Assembly (NCBI GenBank): GCA_003223215.1
Contig: QHYH01000079.1
Span: forward strand, 150,005-214,004
Direction of reading: 5' to 3'
Length of the DNA stretch: 64,000 nt
Source of the DNA: Acidobacteriota bacterium
Lineage (GTDB): Bacteria; Acidobacteriota; Terriglobia; Acidiferrales; UBA7541
Under the pieces are notes generated by a model. That model was not told the DNA's origin and ran no database searches. It saw only the letters and a list, made by a program, of their open reading frames with translations. A program made the position numbers and the translations under genes. Positions 1 through 9,200 of the stretch are shown here, piece by piece (position 1 is the first letter of the stretch; every line of letters starts with the position of its first letter).

Positions 1-1396
1 GGTTGATGTTGGAAAGAACGGTTACGCCTGGCTCGTATTCAAAGCAGACGTTTCGAAATTCTATGGCTCCCTTGAATCGGGGGGCTGGCCGCGCGCGTTT
101 GCGGTCTCTGACCTCACTGCGATGCTGCAAAACCTCGACGATGCGCTCGGCGCCTACACTGGCCTTCGTAAAGGTATTCGCCGAACGTGAAATGGACTTC
201 ATGGGAGTGTAGAAGTTATTCACATAAGCAAAGAAAATGATCACATCGCCGGTTGTGAGCTGGCCGTTAAGAACGCATCTGGCGCCGTACCACATCACCA
301 TGGTTAGCCCGATGGCTGATAAGCAATCAACGACGGGCGCGATCCGCGCCTGATACCGCACGCTCTCCAAGAAGGCCTCTAGAGTGGTTTCGCTTTGTGC
401 CTGGAAGCGGTCGTCGATCTGGTCCTCTTGCGCCAGCCCTTGGACGATGCGAATGGAGGCTAGCGTTTCTTGCGCAAGCGCGGCCAGCAGTCCGGTGCTG
501 GCGCGCGCTCTGCGCGTCGCGCGCTTGATGAGGAGTTTGTGACGATAAACGATCCAGAACATCAGCGGCGAAATCGAGAGGGTAGCGAAAGCGAACCTCC
601 AGTTGACCCAGAACATCAGGACAGCCATCCCGGTCAGCAACAGCGCGTTGCTGCAGAAGGAGGTGACGCCGCTCGTAATGAAGTCTTGGATCGATTGAAT
701 GTCCGACGTCAACCGCGTTGTGAGGTCGCCCGTCCTTTGCGTGTCGTGGAAACGCAGGGACAGACGCTGCATATGGGCGAACAGGTCCCGCCGCAGGTCA
801 TAAACGAAAAGCTGGCCGACTTTACCGATTAGGCGGGTATAACAGTAAACGGTTAGACCGGTGGCGATCGCGATAAGAAGGACAGCCGCACAGGCGCCGT
901 ACAAGATTTGCATGCTTGTGAAGGGCGCGGCGTCCAGCCACTGGTGGATCAGAGGCACGCGGCTTGGTTTGTGCGAAAGCACCCGATCAATCACCACTTT
1001 GAGCGGCCAAGGACGCATGACGCCGAGTACGGCCTCGAACAGCAAGCCCAGAATGGCAAGCAAGATTTTCTTCCAGTAGCGGGGAAGAAAGCGCAGAAAG
1101 TAATGCAGGGTTTCTTTTTCGCGACTTCCAAAGTTCGTCTGACTCTGCCGCTCTTGTCGGTCTTCTGGTTTCGAACTCCGCTGGTCGGAGGGAGTCGGCG
1201 GTTTTTGCCGGGGTTCGTAACCGCGCGCAGTTCCCGCGGGCAGCCCGGGCTCCCCGGGCATCACGTCGACTGCCGAAGCCTGCATCGCATCGGTTCTTCG
1301 CGAAGGCGATGACGCCGTCGGAGCAACCTCTCCCGACCAACCTGGGTAGGCTTCGTCCAGTGCTTTTAGGAAAGCCACTTTGTAGGATCCCGCCAT
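1..1396 (-). CDS. ABC exporter, transmembrane domain and start of ATPase domain (partial)
   Basis: Reading the minus strand gives about 465 residues of an MsbA-type half-transporter that runs off the left edge. Residues 1-105 form a hydrophilic, proline- and charge-rich extension. The six-helix membrane domain follows; it includes the cytoplasmic-loop motif LRFHDTQRTGDLT, typical of lipid, peptide and glycan exporters. The frame is cut just after the first strand of the nucleotide-binding domain (IEFRNVCFEYEPG), so Walker A, the signature and Walker B lie outside the window. The start chosen is the ATG at 1396. The same frame stays open to another ATG at 1495, so the protein could be 33 residues longer. 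The neighbouring glycosyltransferases suggest export of a glycan or glycolipid, but the substrate is inference. Confidence 0.88.
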   Translation of the reverse strand, partial: MAGSYKVAFLKALDEAYPGWSGEVAPTASSPSRRTDAMQASAVDVMPGEPGLPAGTARGYEPRQKPPTPSDQRSSKPEDRQERQSQTNFGSREKETLHYFLRFLPRYWKKILLAILGLLFEAVLGVMRPWPLKVVIDRVLSHKPSRVPLIHQWLDAAPFTSMQILYGACAAVLLIAIATGLTVYCYTRLIGKVGQLFVYDLRRDLFAHMQRLSLRFHDTQRTGDLTTRLTSDIQSIQDFITSGVTSFCSNALLLTGMAVLMFWVNWRFAFATLSISPLMFWIVYRHKLLIKRATRRARASTGLLAALAQETLASIRIVQGLAQEDQIDDRFQAQSETTLEAFLESVRYQARIAPVVDCLSAIGLTMVMWYGARCVLNGQLTTGDVIIFFAYVNNFYTPMKSISRSANTFTKASVGAERIVEVLQHRSEVRDRKRARPAPRFKGAIEFRNVCFEYEPGVTVLSNIN

Positions 1397-2240
1397 ACTC
1401 AATTTTCCGGCTCCGCAAAGCAGCCTGCTTGCTCGAAGATCGCCTCCATTGCTTGCCTCCCGCCTTCGGTCTGCGGCATCACCCCTTCCACACATCCAGG
1501 TTTACAGATTTGCCGTCCTCGGCGCTGTTACCACGCCAGAATCGCAGGCTCTTGCTGGCTTTGGCTAGGGAGGATCCGCCTAAACGCTATGGTGCGAAGA
1601 CACCGGCCCGCGTCGCTCGACAAACAGAAAGGTGTGACCCTCTGGTCGAAACTTGACTTAGGCCTGTTAGGCCCACGGTTCCTTTTGCAAGCCTTAGGCA
1701 CGGTAAAAGTTTGCTAAATCTACGGTAACAAGCCAATCCGGCTTTCGCCCGATAACCCCCGCGGGAAATCCAGCAGTAGTCGAGCGAGACCTTTGACGGC
1801 GGTCAGGACGAGCCAGTCCGGTGCTCGCCGGGAGTGAAGAAGGCGATGGTCCGGGTCATCATCGGCTCGTGCGAAAAGTGGCCGGCCGTTCGGGCCTTCC
1901 CGTATTTCACTGAATGAATCTACCTGCCGGATTTGAGGTATTTCTTGGATTGAAAACCGATTTCCTCTTTGTAGGATCAGGTTTGAGGCGAAGTACCCGC
2001 CCTCAATCCTCTGGTGGTTCTCGCCCAGGCGGCGCGATTGCCTTAATGAGCGAACCCCGTGGCGACCGACGCCCGCTGGGCAAAGACCCTGAGACTGCAT
2101 GCAAGGAAGAGGAGCGCACTTGGATCTCAGTAGGTGGATTCTGTCTCAAAAGCAGCTGGGACTCGAAGGGCGGAGCTGTGTCCCTTCAGCGCAGACGATT
2201 TGATTCGATATCTCGTCGGAGTTTGTCGGACAGCGGTTGC
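1397..2240. other. Non-coding stretch between divergent genes
   Basis: This gap of about 840 bases separates the minus-strand ABC exporter from the plus-strand glycosyltransferase. The open frames in it have no recognisable motif. The frame of the following glycosyltransferase is open back to 1914, but the extra 109 residues are low-complexity and unlike the family. I found no RNA gene or clear terminator. It presumably holds both promoters. Confidence 0.5.
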
Positions 2241-3479
2241 GTGAATCCGCAGCCAAATGGACATCCAAAGGTCGGATATGTCGTGAGCGCGTGGCCGCGG
2301 TTATCGGAGACTTTTATCCTGAATGAAGTGGTTGGCGTCGAGCGACTCGGAGTCCGCCTGCAGATTTTTGCTGTGAAGGACGCAAATGATAAATCCGCTC
2401 ATCCCAAAGTGGCCGAGGTACGAGCACCGGTGACCTGCCTTTCGATGAAGCGCAACCACAAGGCCATTGGGCTGGCCAGTGTCCGTTTGCTCTTGCGGCA
2501 GCCTGTCAGCTTCTGCCAAACCGGACTCCGTGCCTTGCGATACCGTCGGCGGGGTGCTCTCCGATGCTTTTTTCAAGCGACTTATCTTGCGGAGATGCTC
2601 TTCCGGGAATCGTTGACTCATCTGCACGCGCACTTCGCGCATGACCCAACCCTGGTCACCATGTTTGTCCATTATCTGACGGGCATTCCCTACAGCTTCA
2701 CCGCCCACGCCAAGGATATCTACGTGAAAACCTCGCCCGAGCTGCTTCGCGACGAGGCGCAAGCTGCCGAAGCCGTGGTGACCTGCACGGAGTACAACCG
2801 TCGGTATATGTCAGCGCAAATCGGCCCAGCCGGCGCTCGAAAACTACATTGCATTTATCACGGCCTTGATCTTTCACCATTTAAGTTCTCCTGCCGGCGT
2901 GCTCTTGCTTCAGAGCCAATGGTGATTCTGTCCGTGGCCAGGCTGGTCGAAAAGAAGGGGTTGCGCGACCTTATCGCGGCCGCGGACATTCTTCGGCAGC
3001 GCGATCGCCGCTTCCAAGTCGAGATTGTCGGGGACGGCCCTCTTCGCCAGAGCCTGGAAGCCCAGGTGAGGCGGCTTGCTCTGGACGACCGAGTAAAATT
3101 CTCAGGACCCTTGCCTCACGACGAGCTCTGCCGTGTTTACCAGAGAGCTTCTCTTTTTGCGCTTCCCTGTGTAGTTGCCGCCGACGGTGACCGCGACGGC
3201 ATTCCTAACGTTTTGCTGGAGGCCATGGCTAGCGGGATACCGGTCGTGTCCACGCCGGTTTCGGGCATTCCTGAGGTGATCAACTCAGAAAGTGAAGGCC
3301 TCCTTGTCCCCCCGAACAACCCCGCCAGCCTTGCCGAGGCGCTCGACAGACTTCTCCACTCGGCTGAGCTGCGGGAACGACTGGCGCTCGCCGCCAGGGC
3401 CAAGATCGAAGCTTGCTTCTCAATCGAAAAGAACTCTGCGCAATTAGTGTCTCTTTTCCAACAGGACGGGGGCGGATGA
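2241..3479 (+). CDS. Glycosyltransferase, GT4 / group 1 type
   Basis: A retaining GT-B glycosyltransferase that would transfer a sugar from a nucleotide-sugar donor during glycan assembly. The protein opens with KVGYVVSAWPRLSETFILNE, the usual GT4 N-terminal pattern. The C-terminal Rossmann half starts near residue 231 (SVARLVEKKGLRDLI). It ends in the donor-binding acidic motif, DGIPNVLLEAMASGIPVV, around residues 315-332. About 412 residues is normal for the family. I chose the GTG at 2241 because family similarity begins right after it; an in-frame ATG at 1914 would add 109 atypical residues. The stop overlaps the start of the next glycosyltransferase (ATGA), so the two are likely translationally coupled. 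Confidence 0.85.
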   Translation: MNPQPNGHPKVGYVVSAWPRLSETFILNEVVGVERLGVRLQIFAVKDANDKSAHPKVAEVRAPVTCLSMKRNHKAIGLASVRLLLRQPVSFCQTGLRALRYRRRGALRCFFQATYLAEMLFRESLTHLHAHFAHDPTLVTMFVHYLTGIPYSFTAHAKDIYVKTSPELLRDEAQAAEAVVTCTEYNRRYMSAQIGPAGARKLHCIYHGLDLSPFKFSCRRALASEPMVILSVARLVEKKGLRDLIAAADILRQRDRRFQVEIVGDGPLRQSLEAQVRRLALDDRVKFSGPLPHDELCRVYQRASLFALPCVVAADGDRDGIPNVLLEAMASGIPVVSTPVSGIPEVINSESEGLLVPPNNPASLAEALDRLLHSAELRERLALAARAKIEACFSIEKNSAQLVSLFQQDGGG

Positions 3480-4771
3480 AGATTCTTTATCTATGCAACG
3501 ACCCGGGTATCGATCTGGCTGGAAAAAGCGGCGCGGCCATTCATATCCGCTCTTTTGTTCGCGCTCTTGCGGATCTCGGTCACGAAGTTGCTATCGTCGC
3601 TTGCGGTCTGCCGAGCGGTAAGCAAGCTCTCGAAGACAACTTGCGTGCCACGATTTTTCCGGTAGCCCTCGCTCCGTGGAATCGCGCGCTCGCTCGGGTT
3701 CTGCGAACGGCCAACCGGGCGATCGGCCGAACTCCTCGGCGCAGCCCAGATGCGGTTCGCCTCCTTCATAATCTGACGTTCTTCCTCACCGCCAGGCGGG
3801 CCGCGGCGCAACTGCGTCCGGCTTTCATTTACGAGCGTTACAGCCTCTGGGCTGTGGCGGGCCTGTGGTTGGCCAAGGAATGCTCCGTTCCACTGGTCCT
3901 CGAGGTAAACGCGCCCTTCGCCTACGAACAGCAGCACTACCGGTCCGGTGTGACCTGCCCGCCGCTGGCCCGTTGGGTCGAAGGGATGATCTGGAGAAAT
4001 GCCGATCTGGTGTTCTCTGTTTCGGAACCACTCTCGAGTCAATTGCGAGATTCCGGGGTGAAGCCCGAGCGGATTCACGTTCTGCCCAACGCCGTCAACA
4101 CGGACTTGTTCCATACCGGGCTGGACGGTTCGTCGGTGAGGCAACGTCTTAACCTGCAGGGACGCTTCGTCATCAGCTTCGTCGGTACTTTCAAACGCTG
4201 GCATGGAGTGGATTTCCTGCTCTCCGCGTTTCAGGTTTTGCACCGGAGTGACCCCTCGATGCACTTACTCCTGGTGGGAGACGGGCCGTTGCGCTCCCAA
4301 TTTGAGGAAGAAGTCCGGAAGATGGGGTTGCTCCAAGCAGTCACCTTCGCCGGGGCTCTCGCTCACGAAGATGTGCCTCCGTATTTGGCCGCAACAGACG
4401 TCGCCGTTGCTCCTTACCCCGCTTTGCAGGATTTCTACTTCTCTCCGTTGAAGCTCTTTGAATACATGGCTACCGGTCGCGCCGTCGTTGCAAGCCGAGT
4501 TGGACAGGTCGCAGAAGTCGTCACCGACGGTGTTACGGGTCTGCTATTTGAGCCAGGCAACGTCGCGGATCTGGTCGGTTGCATCCGGAGCCTCCGGGAC
4601 AATCCCGCGCTGCGTAGAGAACTGGGGCGAAACGCCAGCGCGGCCTGCGCCAAGCGCACGTGGACCCATAACGGGGCCAAGGTTATCGATCGAGTCCGGT
4701 CGCTCTTTAAGCAAAATGCCGCCTGGCCGCGGCATGCAATCGGGTTAGGCAACTCGCACGCTGAGAATTAG
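3476..4771 (+). CDS. Glycosyltransferase, GT4 / group 1 type
   Basis: A second GT-B glycosyltransferase in the same operon. It begins MKILYLCNDPGIDLAGKSGA and shows a C-terminal donor-binding half from about residue 236 (GTFKRWHGVDFLL). The acidic EX7E-like segment SPLKLFEYMATGRAVVAS lies near residues 322-339. The ATG at 3476 overlaps the TGA of the upstream gene and follows a purine-rich GGACGGGGGCGG, which makes it much better than the in-frame ATG at 3413. Acceptor and donor sugars cannot be read from the sequence. Context (ABC exporter, epimerase, further transferase) points to assembly of an exported glycan or glycoconjugate. Confidence 0.88.
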   Translation: MKILYLCNDPGIDLAGKSGAAIHIRSFVRALADLGHEVAIVACGLPSGKQALEDNLRATIFPVALAPWNRALARVLRTANRAIGRTPRRSPDAVRLLHNLTFFLTARRAAAQLRPAFIYERYSLWAVAGLWLAKECSVPLVLEVNAPFAYEQQHYRSGVTCPPLARWVEGMIWRNADLVFSVSEPLSSQLRDSGVKPERIHVLPNAVNTDLFHTGLDGSSVRQRLNLQGRFVISFVGTFKRWHGVDFLLSAFQVLHRSDPSMHLLLVGDGPLRSQFEEEVRKMGLLQAVTFAGALAHEDVPPYLAATDVAVAPYPALQDFYFSPLKLFEYMATGRAVVASRVGQVAEVVTDGVTGLLFEPGNVADLVGCIRSLRDNPALRRELGRNASAACAKRTWTHNGAKVIDRVRSLFKQNAAWPRHAIGLGNSHAEN

Positions 4772-4811
4772 GTTTTCCTCGGTCTTCGTGATGGGAGGAA
4801 GAAAGTCGGGA

Positions 4812-6281
4812 ATGAACATCGACGACGTGCTATCGGGACGCGCGGGGTCGCAGGGTATCCGCTGGCTCTTGCTTTCCACGACAGCCAAGAAGGCGTTGGC
4901 GGATCAGTTGAGGGCACTCCTTCCGGATGGAGCAGCCGTGCGAGAGTGTCGCTTACGGGAGGTAAGGTTCAAGCCTGGGCGCAAGATCACTGCGTATTAC
5001 GACGTGTCGGCGAGCCCCGTGGATTCCGCAGGGCAGCAGGTTCGCCCTGTCGCCGTAACCTGGGAACAAAATGCACACGCACCTCGGCACGAAGAGACGG
5101 CTGCTCTTGCCAGAATGCAGGCGGAAGTGGTGCGGCGCGGAGTGGCGGCGCCCTTCGAGCGACTTCTGAGGCATTCTTGCGATTGGAAAATGCGTATCTG
5201 TGTTTCGCCGCTAGACGCCCGATTCACGCAACTTGCCCGGGTTTCCGATCCGCGGCACATCCGCAACTTGCTGACAAGGACCGGGATTGCCGCGTCGCCT
5301 TCGCGGCGGAGCGGCGAGTACACCGTTACCCCTCTGAAGTACCGGCCCGGCAAGACGCACATCTTGCGCTACGACCCACTGGACCCCGGGGGCGACAGCG
5401 TTTTTGCCAAGCTCTACATCATCGAAGGCCAGGAACGCGCCTTTCGCCGCGAAGACCCGGCACGCTGTTTTCGCGTGGCGCGCAACGCGGCAGACTGGCT
5501 CGAAGAGCGTGGAGATTGTGGGCGCGCCTTGCGGCCGCTGGCCTACTTCGCTGAGGACGCGGTCGTTGTTTACCCGCAAGCGGCGGGCACGCCCCTGTCC
5601 GACTATGCCCGACGCCGGGTCGACGAGGTCGCCCCGTGGTTCGAGCGCGCCGGAGCGGTCCTCCGTAATCTGCATCAGATGCCGGTGGAGCTGCTCGGTC
5701 CTCTCGGCCCGCCACATGATTTTGCCGCGGAGATTCGGTTAATTGCGAAGAAGAGTGAGCACATCCTCGCGCTCGTTCCCGAGGTCGCGTCGGCGATTGA
5801 GGCGTTGCTCAACAGCGCGCGAGAACTCGCCGAACGGCTCCCCCAGGAGCCCCCGACCTTCACGCACGGAGACCTCAAATCCGAGCACATCTGGGTTGCG
5901 CCTGGCCGGATCACACTGATGGATTTCGATACTTCTCATTTAGCCGACCCGGCGCTCGATTTGGGGTGTTTTTTGGCCGATTGGCAGTTTTGGAATGTCA
6001 CTTGTCACGCTGGATTAGAAAAGATGCAGGAAAGTTTCCTCGCGGGTTACTCGCCCGGCGTGCCGAAAGAGCGCTTGATGCGCGCTCGTCTATACGAAGC
6101 CATCGAGTTGGTCAAATGCGCTGTTCGTCGGGTCCAACTCTTCGAGCACGATTGGGTGCACCGTACCGCCGCGCTGGTTGAACGCGCCCAGGCAGTGCTC
6201 GACCATCTTCAATTTACCTTCGGCATAGCTCGCTACGGCTGTGCCGCCACCACCGGTGAAGAACGGAGAGAACTACCATGA
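4812..6281 (+). CDS. Aminoglycoside-phosphotransferase-fold kinase (paralog A)
   Basis: A 489-residue protein-kinase-like small-molecule kinase. The catalytic loop HGDLKSEHIW is near residue 352 and the metal-binding MDFD near residue 370. The position that is Asn in classic enzymes (HGDxxxxN) is His here. The N-terminal half contains two N-lobe-like strand motifs, REVRFKPGRKITAYYD near residue 50 and PLKYRPGKTHILRYD near residue 176, suggesting an internal duplication. The ATG at 4812 was chosen because the paralog at 14835-16331 starts with the same MNI-DV-SGRA block and AGGAAG lies just upstream; an ATG at 4788 is also possible. The stop overlaps the next gene's ATG. The substrate is unknown; the locus suggests a sugar or glycan intermediate rather than an antibiotic. 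Confidence 0.78.
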   Translation: MNIDDVLSGRAGSQGIRWLLLSTTAKKALADQLRALLPDGAAVRECRLREVRFKPGRKITAYYDVSASPVDSAGQQVRPVAVTWEQNAHAPRHEETAALARMQAEVVRRGVAAPFERLLRHSCDWKMRICVSPLDARFTQLARVSDPRHIRNLLTRTGIAASPSRRSGEYTVTPLKYRPGKTHILRYDPLDPGGDSVFAKLYIIEGQERAFRREDPARCFRVARNAADWLEERGDCGRALRPLAYFAEDAVVVYPQAAGTPLSDYARRRVDEVAPWFERAGAVLRNLHQMPVELLGPLGPPHDFAAEIRLIAKKSEHILALVPEVASAIEALLNSARELAERLPQEPPTFTHGDLKSEHIWVAPGRITLMDFDTSHLADPALDLGCFLADWQFWNVTCHAGLEKMQESFLAGYSPGVPKERLMRARLYEAIELVKCAVRRVQLFEHDWVHRTAALVERAQAVLDHLQFTFGIARYGCAATTGEERRELP

Positions 6282-9200
6282 TCCAAAGATACCTTTGCCT
6301 GCCCGTCCTCCTTACGGCCGTATTTTGCATGGGCGCGCCTGTCCGCGCACAGCAAGGCTCTCCACCCCAACACGCGCAAAACCAGCGCGCGCTGAGTACG
6401 CCGGACTCGGCTTCCCGCAGCGTCGTAGCGGGCGGAACGCCGTCGGTGCAAGAGGTGGAAGTGAGGCGCGTGCGCATCTCGAAGACGGACCGTTGCCAAG
6501 TGATCATGGAACTCGGAGGCCGGGTGCACTATCAGGCCGTCCGCCTCTCTGATCCGGATCGCATCTACTTCGACATCGAACACGCCCGATTGAGCAATGA
6601 ACTCCTGGACCAGCCGATCGACGTTCCTTCCGGTAGCTGCCTGAAGGCGGTCCGCGTGGCACAAAACCGCGCGGACGTGGTGCGCGTGGTGCTGGATGTG
6701 GCCCAAGTAAAAGATTACTCCGTCTCTGAACTTGCCGATCCCGATCGCTTAGTGGTCGATCTATACGGGGCGGCCAATAGCACGGCCGCGGCTGCAAATT
6801 CCGCGACCGAAACGAGTGCGAAGACCGTGGAAGTGAGTCGCTTGCGCGTCTCGAACGCGAACAACTGCGCCCAAGTGATCATGGATCTCGGAGGCCGGGT
6901 GCAATATCAGGCCGCCCGCCTCTCTGATCCGGATCGCGTCTACTTCGACATCAAACACGCGCGATTGAGCAATGAACTCCTGCGCCAGCCGATCGACGTT
7001 CCTTCCGGCCGCTGCCTGAAGGCGGTGCGCGTGGCACAAAACCGCGCGGACGTGGTGCGCGTAGTGCTGGATGTGGCCCAACTAAAAGATTACTCCGTCT
7101 CTGAACTCGCCGTTCCCGATCGCCTGGTGGTCGACGTATACGGGTCAGCCGATAACACGGCCGCAAATGCCGCGCCGGAAACGGGCGCGAAGACCACCGC
7201 TTTGGCGCCGGGGAGCTCGGCGCCTGAGGTTCGAGGGGAAGCTTCAGCACCAAAGACAGCGCCATCGGAAACCGCGCCAAGTCCCGCCACAGCGGAAGCC
7301 TCAGCACCAAAGACAGCGCCATCGGAAACCGCGCCAAGTCCCGCCACAGGGGAAGCCTCGACACCAAAGACAGCGCCATCGGAAACCGCGCCAAGTCCCG
7401 CCACAGCGGAAGCCTCGACACCAAAGACAGCGCCATCGGAAACCGCGCCAAGTCCCGCCACAGGGGAAGCCTCGACACCAAAGACAGCGCCATCGGAAAC
7501 CGCGCCGGGTCCCGCCATAGCTCCGCTGCCTCCTTCCGTGAAGGCCCCGCCTTCTCCATCGCCCATGCCCACTTCGTTGGGAGTCGCCACGGCAACCGCC
7601 GTTGGGCAATCGCCATCGCCAAAAACCACGGCCGATCGCCAAGACCCCCGGCCCGCCTCAAAACTCACGGTAGCCAGCAGTCCTCAAGACACAGGGGCGG
7701 TGCGCGGAAACGTTCACGATCCCGACGGCACCGCCGTGCCGGATACCAATGTTGATCTGACCAACTCGAGCGGAGGGCAGCGCCTTAGCACGACAACCGA
7801 CGAAGACGGCGTTTTTGAGTTTACGAAAGTCCCTCCGGGAAACTATGCTCTGCATGTGATCATCCCCGGCTTCGAGCCGGTCGAAAAACCGGTCGTTGTC
7901 GGATCGGAACCGCTAGCCCGCATTCGGGTAAAGCTCAAGATTGCGCAGGTTTCCGAGAAGGTGACGGTCAGTGGACAGTCGGTCGTCGTCGCGGAGGAAA
8001 ATCGCAGCCAGGCTCGATTCGATGAGCACATGGTGATGAACATGCCGGTGCGCGATGCCGACCCTTTGGTTGTTCCTTCTTTGTTTCTCAACCCTGCGGT
8101 GGTCGGTTCGAGCGGACCGACTCTCATTGTGGATGGCGTGGAGACCAGTTCTCTCGATCTGCCCACTTCGAGCGTGAAAAGCGTGACCGTCGACCAGAAT
8201 CCGTATTCGCCGGAATTCGGACGGCCCGGCAAGGGCCGGCTGGAAATCACTACCCGGAAAGGCGTCCACAGCCGTTACCGGGGCAACGTGCTCGCGATGT
8301 TCCGTAATTCCGCGCTGGATGCCCGTAATGCTCTAGCGGTGGAGCGGCCGGTGCAGCAGCGCGGAATCGGCGAGGTGGAATTGGATGGCCCGCTTACTGG
8401 TTCCGGACTGACGACCTTTTTCGTGGCGGGACGCTACCATCTCTTTAACAATAGTGCGGTGGTTGACGCAACCACACCGCCGGGACTGGTCGTAAACAAC
8501 ATTACGACGCCGGGAGGCAGCTTGATAGAGAACGTCGCGGTTCCCGAGCGCACGACCTCTTTGTTCGGCAGGGTCGACAGCCACTTCCGCCCGACTCACA
8601 CGTTATCCCTTTTCTATAAGTACAAAGATAGCAAGCTGGACAACCAGGGCGTTGGCGGGCTCGATCTTCCGGATCGAGGAACGAACTTTTTTGAGCATGA
8701 GAATGAGTTTAGGGCTGTCGAAACGGCAACACCTTCGGCAAATTTTCAAAACCAGGCACGCTTTACCTACAAACAGGACCGTCAGAGTACAACCAGCGTG
8801 TCCAATGACCCTGCCGTAATTGTCCTCGGTGCCTTCAATTCCGGAGGCGCCCAAACGGACCGCCACTTGACGGAAACCATGGCCGACGCGCAGGACGTGG
8901 CCTCGCTTTTTTACGGCCGCCATAATCTGAGGTTCGGTACGGGGGTGAAACTCCGGTACTTCTCCGCCGAAGACCGCTCCAATTTTGGCGGTACCTTCAC
9001 TTTTTCGAGCCTGGCAGATTTCCAGAGCACGCCATCCCCGCAGCCCTCGCAGTTCAACATGAACTTCGGCAATCCCTCGGTTGACTTCCAGGACCACCAA
9101 GTTTTTGCCTTTCTGCAGGACCAGCTACGTCTGCTGCCGAACTTGTCGGTTATGGCGGGATTGCGGTATGAGTTCCAGCCCGCTGTTTCCCACTACCAGA

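Noticed and set aside
1720..2100. Minus-strand frame of 126 codons upstream of the first glycosyltransferase
   Set aside because: No recognisable motif, no ribosome-binding site seen, atypical composition, and it overlaps the upstream extension of another open frame.
7238..7522. Repeat array considered as a CRISPR
   Set aside because: Copies are contiguous, with no unique spacers, and are in frame within a protein.
7090..7668. Minus-strand frames over the repeat tract, 110-240 codons
   Set aside because: Repetitive shadows of the 57-base repeat; the plus-strand receptor frame is continuous through it.
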